In this document: positions 1 through 10,300 of the stretch, piece after piece
How the letters are laid out: each line of letters opens with the position of its first letter
Position numbering within the stretch: the stretch's first letter is position 1
From: Craterostigma plantagineum
Lineage: Eukaryota > Streptophyta > Magnoliopsida > Lamiales > Linderniaceae
Direction of reading: 5' to 3'
DNA length: 64,000 nt
NCBI GenBank assembly: GCA_027422505.1
Contig: JAPQWV010001654.1
Span: forward strand, 1-64,000
Notes under the pieces: generated by a model
What the model was told of the DNA's origin: nothing
The model's input: only the letters and a program-made list of their open reading frames with translations
The model's database searches: none
Translations under genes and position numbers: made by a program

Positions 1-398
1 AAACGTTAAATACAATGTTCAAATGTCGTCCTCACTTAAAGCTTGAATTTCTAACATGGGACAATCACATTGTAATAAATTGGGAAACCTAACAAGTTGG
101 AAGCGTTATATTTCGATTGGAAAATAATACGGAAATACTTTTATTCTCTCTAAAAGGTCAAATTCCATTCTAACTATACACGTTCATTTCTTTCCTAAGA
201 AATACCTCATCGAGATCGATTTGATTTCTAAATGGTGGAGTGGTAAACATACATATATTTTTTAGTTATTCTTTGGTATGTTCAAATAATAGGGTAATGT
301 GTGTTATATAAGGAGAGAAGAGAGAGAAAATTTTTACGGGATGGTAATGTAGACGATGATGGTGTTTGTTTAAGGGTTTTGTTTCGTAGTTTTTTGTA

Positions 399-400
<2 letters not shown>

Positions 401-448
<48 letters not shown>
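401..448. repeat. (AG)24 microsatellite
   Basis: Perfect AG dinucleotide run seen directly, lying just upstream of the probable TATA box of the MYB gene. GA-rich promoter tracts of this kind are known targets of plant BPC/GAGA-binding proteins; a regulatory role here is inference. Confidence 0.97.
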
Positions 449-450
<2 letters not shown>

Positions 451-510
451 GTGTTGTATATGAGAGGTGGAGTGGAAAAACGGAAAGGAAAACTAGATAT
501 ACATACAATG

Positions 511-518
511 CATATATA
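511..518 (+). promoter_or_regulatory. probable TATA box of the MYB gene
   Basis: The string CATATATAGG lies about 300 bp before the MYB start codon, and the DNA after it is CT-rich, as plant leaders are. If transcription starts about 30 bp downstream, the leader is about 275 nt and contains the ATG at 593. Confidence 0.45.
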
Positions 519-592
519 GGTCTCCTTGTCTTTGACTCTACCTTAAACCTTTTTTCTCTTGGCCCTATCTTCACTCACAAGGCAATCATCAT

Positions 593-856
593 ATGTGTAC
601 GAGAAATATTATTTTGCTTCCACTTCACATAACCTTTTACAGTCCCCCCCTTCCTCTCTCTCTCTTTCTAATCATTCCCTTCTATTTATCTTCTCACTTG
701 CGCACACAGTCCCCATCAAAAGGCCAAAGCTTTAATCAACTGAAACAAACAACACAAACAGCACTCGTTATTCATTACATTCATTCACCTCACTATTTCT
801 TGATCAAAATTCGATATATCAATGAGGAAGCCCGACTCAAAGGAGAAACCAAATAA
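593..856 (+). other. possible upstream ORF overlapping the MYB start
   Basis: An 87-codon ORF opens at an ATG inside the inferred MYB leader and ends 35 nt past the main ATG at 822, in another frame. Its product has no recognisable domain. An overlapping uORF like this would be expected to lower initiation at the main start if the leader includes position 593. That depends on the real transcription start, which is inferred only from the TATA-like string at 511. Confidence 0.35.
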
Positions 857-2041
857 TATTATCTGCAACAATAACGAAAACTCCATCAATAAACCTAATA
901 AGCTGAAGAAGGGCTTGTGGTCGCCCGAAGAAGACGAAAAGCTCATGACATACATGTCGACCAATGGCCAAGGTTGTTGGAGCGATATTGCAAGGAATGC
1001 CGGGCTTCAACGATGTGGTAAGAGTTGTCGTCTAAGGTGGATTAACTATCTCAGGCCAGACCTCAAAAGAGGCGGCTTTTCGCCCCAAGAGGAGGAACTT
1101 ATTCTTCATTTGCATTCCATTCTTGGAAATAGGTAAAAAACATGTAACCTAAGTTATATTCGTACTCTAATAAGTTCAAAAGCATATCTTTGTTGTCCCT
1201 CTTATTGCATATTATGACTTGTTATATCAATAATATTATCAGATGGTCTCAAATTGCTGCTCGACTTCCCGGGCGTACGGACAATGAAATAAAGAACTTT
1301 TGGAATTCTACTGTCAAGAAGAGGCTGAAGAACATCAACGCTATGACGTCATCATCATCTTCATCTCCCATCAAGGGCATTTCTGGAATTTCACAGGGAT
1401 CGACGAGAGCGATGTTCATGCAAGAATACGACGGTGTTTTCTCCGAACTGTGCATGGACGACTCTTCTTCTTCCTCCATAATGCAAAACCCTAATAACAG
1501 TCAAATTTCCAGTTTTGTCCCTCAGTTTGCTAACCCTTTCAATAATCAGATAAATCGTAGCGGTGCTGTGTTCGATATAGGAGGAGTCAACATCGGAGGG
1601 TCGAATGGTAATAACGCTTCTCTTATGTTCGACTTGCAAGAGGAGAATAAATTACTACAAGTCGCCGGCGGCGTAGAGGAAAATAATAACAGTGTTGATG
1701 GATTTGACGAGGACGATCCTTATTATATGGATATAATGCCGTACAATGTGATGATGGGCTTGGAAAATGACGTGTGTGCCCCTGCATTGGAAGTGAGGGG
1801 TGGTGGTGGTATGGACAAGAAGAACACTTACACGACTAATAATAATAATGAAGTCGTCGGAGATAATCAACGATGTAATGATGATAGTGAAAGAAGTACT
1901 ATTAAAGTTGAGGAGGAGGAATTAGCTGGAGTTGTTCATAATCATCATTGCCAAGAAGAAAGCTTCAAAATGGGAGAATTGGATTGGGAGGGTTTGTTGG
2001 CTAATGTCTCTTCCTTACCTTACCTTGATTTCCAAGTCTAA
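822..2041 (+). CDS. MYB46: R2R3-MYB transcription factor, MYB46/MYB83 type
   Basis: Exons 822-1132 and 1243-2041 join in phase (AG|A, Arg before Trp of R3) and give 369 residues. The N-terminus holds two MYB repeats at about residues 28-130: R2 with [11 protein letters not shown] and [17 protein letters not shown]3 with [11 protein letters not shown] and [20 protein letters not shown]. The wording of R2-R3 and the MRKP start match the MYB46/MYB83 clade, nuclear master switches for secondary wall (xylan, cellulose, lignin) genes in fibres and vessels. The C-terminal half is Asn/Ser-rich and acidic, ending in a Trp-containing [17 protein letters not shown] motif, as expected for an activation region. 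Only one intron is present, in R3. The (CT)n tract starts 7 bp after the stop. Subgroup identity is from remembered family sequences; MYB83 is the main alternative. Confidence 0.9.
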
Positions 2042-2044
2042 TAA

Positions 2045-2200
<156 letters not shown>

Positions 2201-2419
2201 CATTATACTGGTGTCATGACTTCTTCTCGTTACATGGGAACAATTTGTGAATAGTGAAGATCGATGATCGATATATCTTGATACAACGTGGGGAATAAAA
2301 GATGTGTACTTTCGAGTTGTATGTGCATTTTAGCCTTTGAATTTGTACGGACTTGTTTGGATCAAATAAAACATTGTTTCAAGATGTGATTTCTTATGAA
2401 TTTCTACCCTATTAAAAAT

Positions 2420-2826
2420 TGGGGTCATCACATATAAAGACACATTTGCATAAAAACTTGTAATTCAATACCCTGTCTGTATTTTTTATATGTAGGTACC
2501 TAATAGAATAATTTTTTTGCACATATATACCCGATCAGCCGCAGGTACGCCATATAACACATTTCGTTACCCTATAGCAATGTCTTTTGGTACGTAATAC
2601 GTTGAGAAAATGGTACGCCATATATAATAGACTAAGGTACCGTATAGAAACCGTATAGGGTCCGTATAAACGTGTGACGTGTACGCAATACACACATAAA
2701 AACGTACGACAAGACTGAGAAATTGGTACAAACAGTAAAACGGGTACCTATCTGTAAAATTTCTGACATAGGTACTGATTTGTAAATTTTTTATTCAATT
2801 GGGTATTTTTCTATATAGATGTACCT
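2420..2826 (-). repeat. dispersed GTAC-rich repeat, copy 1
   Basis: In reverse complement this stretch follows the same order of motifs as 32251-32682 and 61501-61926: ATCTATA, ACCCAATTGAAT, TATGTCAGAAA, TTTACAGATAGGTACC, a series of GTAC-centred blocks about 20-40 bp apart, CCTACATATAAAAAA, then AAATTACAAG...ACCCCA. No ORF of note and no clear target-site duplication were seen. It is the most diverged of the three copies. Class of element is unknown. Confidence 0.85.
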
Positions 2827-3098
2827 TCAAAATTCTTACACAATCTTTTTGTGAATTTCTGACTGTAAATTGCTAATGGGAAGCAAAAATATATGTTTGT
2901 ATGGCCCAATATTAAAAATTTGAAAGTACAATGTCCCAATTCAGCCCAATAACACAGACTAATCACAGCAATATAGCCCACGGTTGCGGCCCAAATTAGG
3001 CCCAACGATTGATATCACATTATATCGATGAATACCAATCAATTTGTACAACTTTATAATCATTATCATTCGTCGAACTACGTCATCCTCAGTAGCAT

Positions 3099-3434
3099 GG
3101 ACCCAGATCTCCTGTCTCACTCGTTAGTCCCGCAATTTGTACCATATTTTATAATATTCAGATAAAATGATATTTATAATTATCGAAAAATATAAGATAT
3201 ATCAAAACGATCGTAACGAAATAAATGTGTTTATTTGATTATATCACATAAATTTAATGAAACAAAGAAGATTTTAAAATTTGGTGGAATATGTAATTAG
3301 AAAATAATAAATTAAAATAAAACCTAAGGTGGGAAATCTGAACCTGGATTGAACACTTGTCAAGAATCCGTGCTTGTGGGACAAAGTATGGGACAAAGTA
3401 TGGGACAAATGGGTGGGACAGGAAATCCGAATCC
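3099..3434. mobile_element. MITE with 9-bp target duplication (Mutator-like)
   Basis: The 9-bp string CAGTAGCAT occurs at 3090-3098 and again at 3435-3443. Between them, the ends are inverted repeats: GGACCCAGATCTCCTGTC on the left against GGATTCGGATTTCCTGTC (reverse complement) on the right, with similarity continuing about 40 bp inward through GTCCC and TTTGT blocks. The 336-bp body has no transposase ORF. A 9-bp duplication is typical of Mutator-like elements. The right end contains a short tandem GGGACAAAGTAT. Confidence 0.8.
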
Positions 3435-3880
3435 CAGTAGCATAGCTATTTCATTCCATGGAGGGAAGGTATTTATTGGCCTTTTCCTTCAATTAAAAGA
3501 ATCGTAAAGCAAGCACTCACTCACTCACACACACATACAAACACAAATGATGAGTCATTAATCGATTGATCTAAGCACTAATCTGAAAAATGATTTGTCG
3601 GAGATGTACCAATAAGAAGAAGAAGAAGAAAAAAACCAATCTATTTATCTTAGTATCGAAGACGCAAAATGCTTTGCCTTGTCCTAAAGCAACAACTAGC
3701 CGGCCGATCAATCATAGTTCATCATGGTTTAGATTCGTAGATTACTAATTGTTACTTCATAAAAAATATGATTATATTCACAAGCATTATCATGAATTTT
3801 CACTCATGAATTGTACCAAACAATAACAAATAAGAGCCCTTTATTACTTTGTCCTATTTTAATCTTTCTTTTTTGCGGTC

Positions 3881-3888
3881 TATATAAA
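3881..3888 (+). promoter_or_regulatory. TATA box of the LEA_2-type gene
   Basis: TATATAAA lies 56 bp before the start codon at 3944; a short CA-rich leader follows. Confidence 0.75.
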
Positions 3889-3943
3889 ACCAAGTCTTCC
3901 TTAACATCCTCATACAGACACAGCTTCAAAAGACTCTGAAACA

Positions 3944-4928
3944 ATGGTTAATCACACTATAAACTCATCAGAGGAAGAAGAAGAAGCGCTGTTCCACCCT
4001 TCATACCCTCTATCACATTACTTATACCTCCAAAGCCCCTCACTATATCATTCAAATACATACGATCAACCTTCATCATTATCAATATATGAAATAATTC
4101 AAGATTCTGGCCAATCATATGACAACGATACTCAGTTATTCCTCCATGGAAATGCTTTTGTCAAAGATTACTACTACAATGCTAATGACTCTGAGAAAGA
4201 CGACGACAAAGGCTGGGCAAAGTACTTTTCATTTAAGTACTCAAATTCTTGGCAGTGGACTCTATTACAGCTATCTTGGAGGGCTTTGTTCAGTTTCATG
4301 GTTGCCCTAATTTTCTTCTGCATTGCTACTAACCCGCGGGCCCCAACGATGTACTTGAAGGTTCAGAGGGTCCCACATTTCGGGCTAGGCGAAGGCGTCG
4401 ATGGCTCGGGCGTGGCGACGAAATTGATTAGCTGCAAAGTCTCCATGATTTTATTCGTCCAAAATAAATCCAAATTCTTCGGCCTTCACATTCGCCCACC
4501 TTCCATGCAAATACTCTTCGATCGCCAGCTTCCTTTCGCCCCTTCAAGGGTAAGTTGTAATGAGCACATTATCTCTTGCTTTTAATTTTACCTTGCATTA
4601 TGTGTGTTTGTGTGTGGTTTTTTTGAAGGGGAAGAAAATGTACGTTGAGGGAGACAGCTCATCTCTGTTTAACCTAACCGTTGGGACAAGAAGTAAACCA
4701 ATGTACGGCGCGGGGACAGTCATGCAAGACTTGCTCGAAAGTAATGAAGGGCTGCCTCTTCTAATTAGGGTTAAGTTTAAGTCGTATTTCAATGTCTTTG
4801 GGAGGTTTCTAAGGCGAGAGTTCAGCCATGAAGCTCAGTGTTTGCTGCTTTTGTTGGGCGATGGATATGATAAGAAGCATTCAAAACAGCAGCAATACAA
4901 TAGCACTTGCGTCATCGTTCGTTATTAA
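3944..4928 (+). CDS. LEA_2-domain membrane protein (LEA hydroxyproline-rich glycoprotein family)
   Basis: Exons 3944-4549 and 4629-4928 join between codons and give 301 residues. The N-terminal cytosolic part holds HYLYLQSPSLYHS, like the YVQSPS segment of one plant LEA_2 subfamily. One membrane segment lies near residues 107-128 (LLQLSWRALFSFMVALIFFC). The remainder resembles the extracytoplasmic LEA_2 fold of NDR1/HIN1-like proteins: a TMYLKVQ strand, VSMILFVQNKSKFFGLHI, and a PMYGAG motif. Family members sit in the plasma membrane and some act in defence or at membrane contacts, but no activity can be assigned here. The stop lies 50 bp from the stop of the opposing gene at 4979. Confidence 0.85.
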
Positions 4929-4978
4929 AACTATAGCTTATTAGATAAAAGCAACTCTACACAGATTTATGTGTGATT

Positions 4979-5626
4979 TTAATTATTGTGAAAGCAATCT
5001 TTGACTTGTATCCGAGAAGAGAACTTCATTAATTTTCTCAGAGGCGATTTCTTTTTCTTCGTCGCATCTTCCGATGTTGTCTGATGGTGCAGCAACAGCG
5101 TATCTTTTTTGCTCCTCTCAGACTCTAAGTAGTACTCTTCCTCCAAGTGCAAACACATCTACATACGAAATTTACCAATAATATGATAATGAATGTAATG
5201 ATTAAACGTAGTAATACATACACATACCTTCAAAATACGATCCTCGGCACGTTCTAATCTCTCTAGCAAAGAGCCCTTCTCTTTAACTTCCATCATCGCT
5301 TCATTCATCGGACGATAGCTTCGTAATATCATCGTCTTGGTCTTCTCCTCATTACTGCTCCGCGGCGAAACGTCGTCGTCGGCCGAGGACGTAATATCAG
5401 CTGATGACGTGTACGACGACGAGAAGCACCTCGCACTCATAGTTATCCTTATCTCTTCGAGTCGTTTCAGCTATTAATTCCCAGCGGGAGAGAGAATTAT
5501 ATATAAAAACAGAAACCCAAAAAGATCGTTAGGAAATAACATAAGAGCTTATTACTGTGCGCTTACGATGTTGTCTAGTCGTTCGAGCCTTGAGATCAGC
5601 CTTGGTTCTTCAATGGTGGACGCCAT
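4979..5626 (-). CDS. small plant protein with coiled-coil segments, function unknown
   Basis: Three exons fit in phase on the minus strand: 5626-5567, 5470-5228 and 5158-4979, giving about 160 residues. The first exon (MASTIEEPRLISRLERLDNI) and second (LKRLEEIRITM) have a leucine/charge heptad look. The middle is Ser/Asp-rich, followed by LLERLERAEDRILK and a basic C-terminus (KKKKSPLRKLMKF). A TATATAAAT-like string sits about 30 bp upstream of the leader. I do not recognise the family and assign no function. Splice sites are GT..AG; exon order is supported only by phase and composition. Confidence 0.65.
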
Positions 5627-5827
5627 GTTAGTAGTGACGACTGACGATAATGAGATTTATATAATTTAAGCTGTGTATGTATGTATATTGTGACTCTTAT
5701 CTATTCTTGTTACTATTACATATGTTTATATAGTGATTCGTGCCAAGAAGATATTGATGAGTCAAGCTTACAACTAACACGTGGCTTCTTGTTTGAGCAC
5801 CCATGTCGTATTTATCATGCAGTATAA

Positions 5828-6660
5828 AAGGCCATTTTTTTTAATTTTCATTTCAGCCCCGTATAACTATCATGTGTAGGATTAAGGCCCTCTTGGTAAA
5901 TAATTTAATTTTAAGGACCATTTTCTGCCACAAAACCATAATCCGATACCAATTTATGATCATCTGATACCAGTTTATTTTCTGCAGTACTACTTCAGTG
6001 CTCTGACATACCAGTATGTTGAAAGTTTGTAACACATATCAGTTCATGTATTCCGTTTCAAGTGGAGACAAACCTTTAACCAGTTCATGATCATCTGATA
6101 CCAGTTCATGTTGAAAGTTTATTTTCTGCAGTACCACTTCAGTAACACATATCAGTTCATGTATCATTTATACCACTTTTTTATGATCATCTGATACCAG
6201 TTCATGTTGAAAGTTTATTTTCTGCAGTACCACTTCAGTAACACATATCAGTTCATGTATCATTTATACCACTTTTTTATGATCATCTGATACCAGTTCA
6301 TGTTGAAAGTTTATTTTCTGCAGTACCACTTCAGTAACACATATCAGTTCATGTATCATTTATACCACTTTTTTACACCACACAAAATGGGTCCTTTAAC
6401 CTAAAAAAATTCTCAAATAGGGCCTGAATTCGAAATCAAACCTTAACTAGTTAAACTATCAGTTTATGATCATTTGATACCAGTTCATGTTGAAAGTTTA
6501 TTTTCTGCAGTACCACTTCAGTAACACATATCAGTTCATGTATCATTTATACCACTTTTTTACACCACACAAAATGGGTCCTTTAACCTAAAAAATTCTC
6601 AAATAGGACCTGAATTCGAAATCAAACCTTAACAAGGTCTAATTTCGAATTGACCCCTTT
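5828..6660. mobile_element. foldback-type non-autonomous element with internal tandem repeats
   Basis: The left part (AAGGACCATTTTCTGCCAC near 5915) and the right part, read in reverse complement (AAAGGACCCATTTTGTGTGG near 6575), are similar. This suggests long, diverged inverted ends. Inside are tandem copies of a 96-bp unit plus a larger duplication (6375-6480 against 6563-6645, sharing CACACAAAATGGGTCC). The CTGCAGTACCAC motif inside is shared with the foldback element at 46465-46815. No coding capacity. Exact ends and target duplication were not resolved. Confidence 0.6.
6085..6562. repeat. 96-bp tandem repeat array
   Basis: The string GTTGAAAGTTTATTTTCTGC recurs at about 6110, 6206 and 6302, an exact 96-bp period. 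It recurs again at 6489, after a 187-bp step caused by a spacer of different sequence. Each unit carries GATACCAGTTCATG, CTGCAGTACCACTTCAG and ATATCAGTTCATG. Units are nearly identical, implying recent amplification. Confidence 0.92.
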
Positions 6661-6885
6661 TTTTAAATTTATTGATCGATGTCTCTAGATGGTAATAAGA
6701 TAGTGGAGTTTGACTGGATAAGCTAATATAATATATGCACATATGTTTCTTACTAGTTATGAAACAACTAAAAGCATTTCAACGGAAATAATTCGTTCAT
6801 GTATTCCGTTTCAAGTGGAGACAATAGTAATGAAGTGAATTCCTTTCGGCTGTGATTAATGAACTTTCAATTAGATCAAGTGGAG

Positions 6886-6888
<3 letters not shown>

Positions 6889-6925
<37 letters not shown>
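6889..6925. repeat. (AT)n microsatellite
   Basis: About 18 uninterrupted AT units. Confidence 0.95.
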
Positions 6926-6928
<3 letters not shown>

Positions 6929-7353
6929 TTAGTTAAAGATGGGAATTGTCTTCATATCTAGGATAAAAAAAATTGAATTTGTATTATTGCAATCAATGTG
7001 TTAGCATAAGTAGCATGATCCATGTTTCTCAATATGAAACATAACGGTGGAAATTAGAATATTTTATTTTTATTTCTTTCCACCGTATTTGAAGGATTCA
7101 AGTACTAGAAATACGATACGACGATGAGCTGCCCCCCTTTCAACTAAACTTTTCGCGTAAAGAAAAAAGAAAAAAAAAAGAAAAAAAAAGTGTTGACGTT
7201 ATTAATTCCTCGTAATCGCCGTTCGCCGGAGGAGGAAGTTTGGAGGTGGGTTGAAGGGACCTCTCCACATGATTCTCCTCTGATTTGAATACGATAGAAT
7301 CCGATCATCGTTGTGCTACGGTTTGGTTTTGATCGGCGATAGATAAACAAATA

Positions 7354-10300
7354 ATGGGAGCAATGTCGCAGAGAGTAATGCCGGTTTGCGACAGCTTATG
7401 CGTTTGTTGCCCGTCGATGAGGCCGAGATCGAGGCATCCCGTGAAAAGATACAAGAATCTTCTGGCCGATATATTTCCGAAGAACATGGTAATTTGTTGT
7501 TGTGAAAGAAAAACAGCTGACGATGTATCCTGTTTGATTCGATTTTCGATCATTGTTTGTTGTCGGATCATGAGATTTCGTCATCTGCTGTTGGTCAATG
7601 ATTCAATTGTGTCTCTAGGTGTTTTTTTTTTGTATTTAGGTGCATTAAGTTTTAGCTCGTGTCTAAGATGGAAATATGTTGATCTGTGATCGGTCATGCG
7701 ATGTTTTTGTGAATGATTTGATCGGTCATGCGATGTTTTTGTGAATGATTTCAAAACAATGTTTTTGGATCACGTGTGAATTCTAATTTTGATTAACCTA
7801 GCGCATTGTTGATACATAATATTGCAGGAAGAAGAACCCAACGATAGAAAAGTCGGGAAATTGTGTGAATATGCCTCGAAAAATCCTCTGCGAGTGCCTA
7901 AGGTTAGTCGATTATCATGGTTTTGTAGTTAATTGCTTTGATTGAGCACTCATTGTCACCTTTTCTTTCTGTTAAGAGAAATATATTCCTCACATTTTCT
8001 ATTCTCCAATTGAATCTGGGAACTCATGTCTGTCCTTGTTTCGAGGCATTTTTCTCTTTTTATACATTTTTTAGAAAATAATCATTCTCCTGTGAAGGTT
8101 ACTCAATTACATATCTGTCTCAGTTAACCGTGACTCCTTAAATATCAGCCGATTGCATTGAGTTTTAGACTTTTATTTTCTTTTCAATAAATGTGTATCT
8201 CTTGTGTTTAAATCGGCCAATTGAGTAACGTGTGTTAATCTATCTCGCAGATTACAAGTTCACTGGAACAGAGGTGTTATAAGGAGCTGAGATCTGAAAA
8301 TGTCAATGCCGTGAAAGCTGTCATATGCGTCTATCGCAAGTTGAGTGTATCATGCCAGGAGCAAATGTGAGTGTGAGTTTACATATCATGCCTCGATTAC
8401 ATTATTATATAAAATAATCGTATGCACATAGACATATAACGAAACTATTCATGATCTTATGAGTGCTTGCTGCTGTTTTGCGAACTTAAAGATGTACTTT
8501 TCATGCAAGTATTGTTTATATTTTGATTTCTTTCCTTAGTTTTTATCGATACAATTGATACATATTTTCGGCAACATCATAGTTGGACATACTGGGGCAT
8601 ATTTTATTGTACAACTGTACTTCAGTTTTCAATCTTTTAATGACAGTGCTAAGTTTTCTGTGTCAGGCCATTGTTTGCTGGTAGTTTTCTCAGTATTATA
8701 AACATTTTGCTTGATGAGACAACGCATGATGGAATGCGCATTTTGGGTTGCCAAGCACTGTTTGATTTTATAAATAATCAGGTACAGTTACATTATTCCT
8801 CACTGTTAAACATTTTTACCTGTATGATTTGACTGATGTGAAGTTTCTTTCGTCGTCTTTTTTTTTTTCAGAAGGATAGTACCTACATGTTTAATTTGGA
8901 AGGCTTAATACCGAAATTGTGTCTTCTAGCTCAAGAGATGGGGAATGATGATAAGATACTGCATTTACGTTGTGCTGGACTGCAAGTACTTTCTTCAATG
9001 GTAACTTTGTTCATTTTTATCTTATATTAAACACATGAATGCCTCATAAAATTGTATGATCATATTCCTAATTTTCATGTAGATTTGGTTCATGGGCGAA
9101 CAATGTCACATCTCAACTGATTTTGACAGTGTAAGCATTTCTGTACTGTTTCTTTTTCCTATATCACTTGCTTGGAAAGTTATGCTTGGAGATCATTTAT
9201 CCGTTAGGTATCCTGATTGTTATTCTCATGCCCGACATTCTTGTTTATCGAATGATCAGGTTGTAAAAGCAGTGCTTGAAAATCTGCTTAACAGCATTCA
9301 AGAGCACAAAGCTGAAGACCAAATTTCATCTGACGCACTGAAAAGGGCTATATCATGGAAGACGATAATAAACGAGAAAGATCATTTGGCCATGTATATT
9401 AACTTGTCATTTATCACATGTGCAGCTATTTTATTGGCCAAGTTTCATGCCTTTATTATCATGATTTTTTTTTGTTTTTGTGACCAGATCATCTGGAAAC
9501 CCAGAATTCTGGTCTAGAGTTTGCTTGCACAATATGGCAAAGTTAGCTAGGGAGGCTACAACAGTTCGCCGTGTACTCGAAGCTTTGTTTTGTTACTTTG
9601 ATGAAGGCAATCTCTGGTCCCCTGATCAGAGCCTTGCACTTGATGTGATGCTTGATATGCAATCAGTCGTGGAGATTTCAGGCATGTACAACTTAAAATT
9701 TTGAATCCAAATAAATTAGAAAAGGGTTCTGTTTTTTTCCTTTCTCAATTCCTATTTATTGTTTTGACCATTCAGGGCATGACACTCACTTCTTGCTATT
9801 ATCCGTGATCAAGCATCTCGATCATAGGAATGTTTTGAAAAACCCCAATATGCAAATTGATATTGTTCGAGTTGCTACCTCTCTGGCTCGAGTAACAAAG
9901 GTGCAGTCGTCTGTTACACTTGTTGGTGCATTCAGTGATATGATGAGGCATTTGAGGAAAAGCATTCACTGCTCCATTGATGCCTCGACGCTTGGTGATG
10001 AAATAATTCTGTGGAATAGGAATTTCCATGCAGCCATCGATGAGTGCCTTGTCCAATTGTCTTACAAGGTTAACCATTTATAATCTAGTTTTTGCAATAG
10101 ACATATTCGCTGTTTCATTTTTCATTTGAAGAGCTCAGGGAGATATAACTGATTTTGCTGTTGAATACTAGTATGCAAACCATAAATACGCTAGCAAGAG
10201 GATTAAGTTAAGGTTTTTTTTTACATCAATGAAAGAAGAGCTAACAAATACTAATCCCCAATTGGTATGTGAATTAGTTAGGTGATGCTGGGCCCATTCT

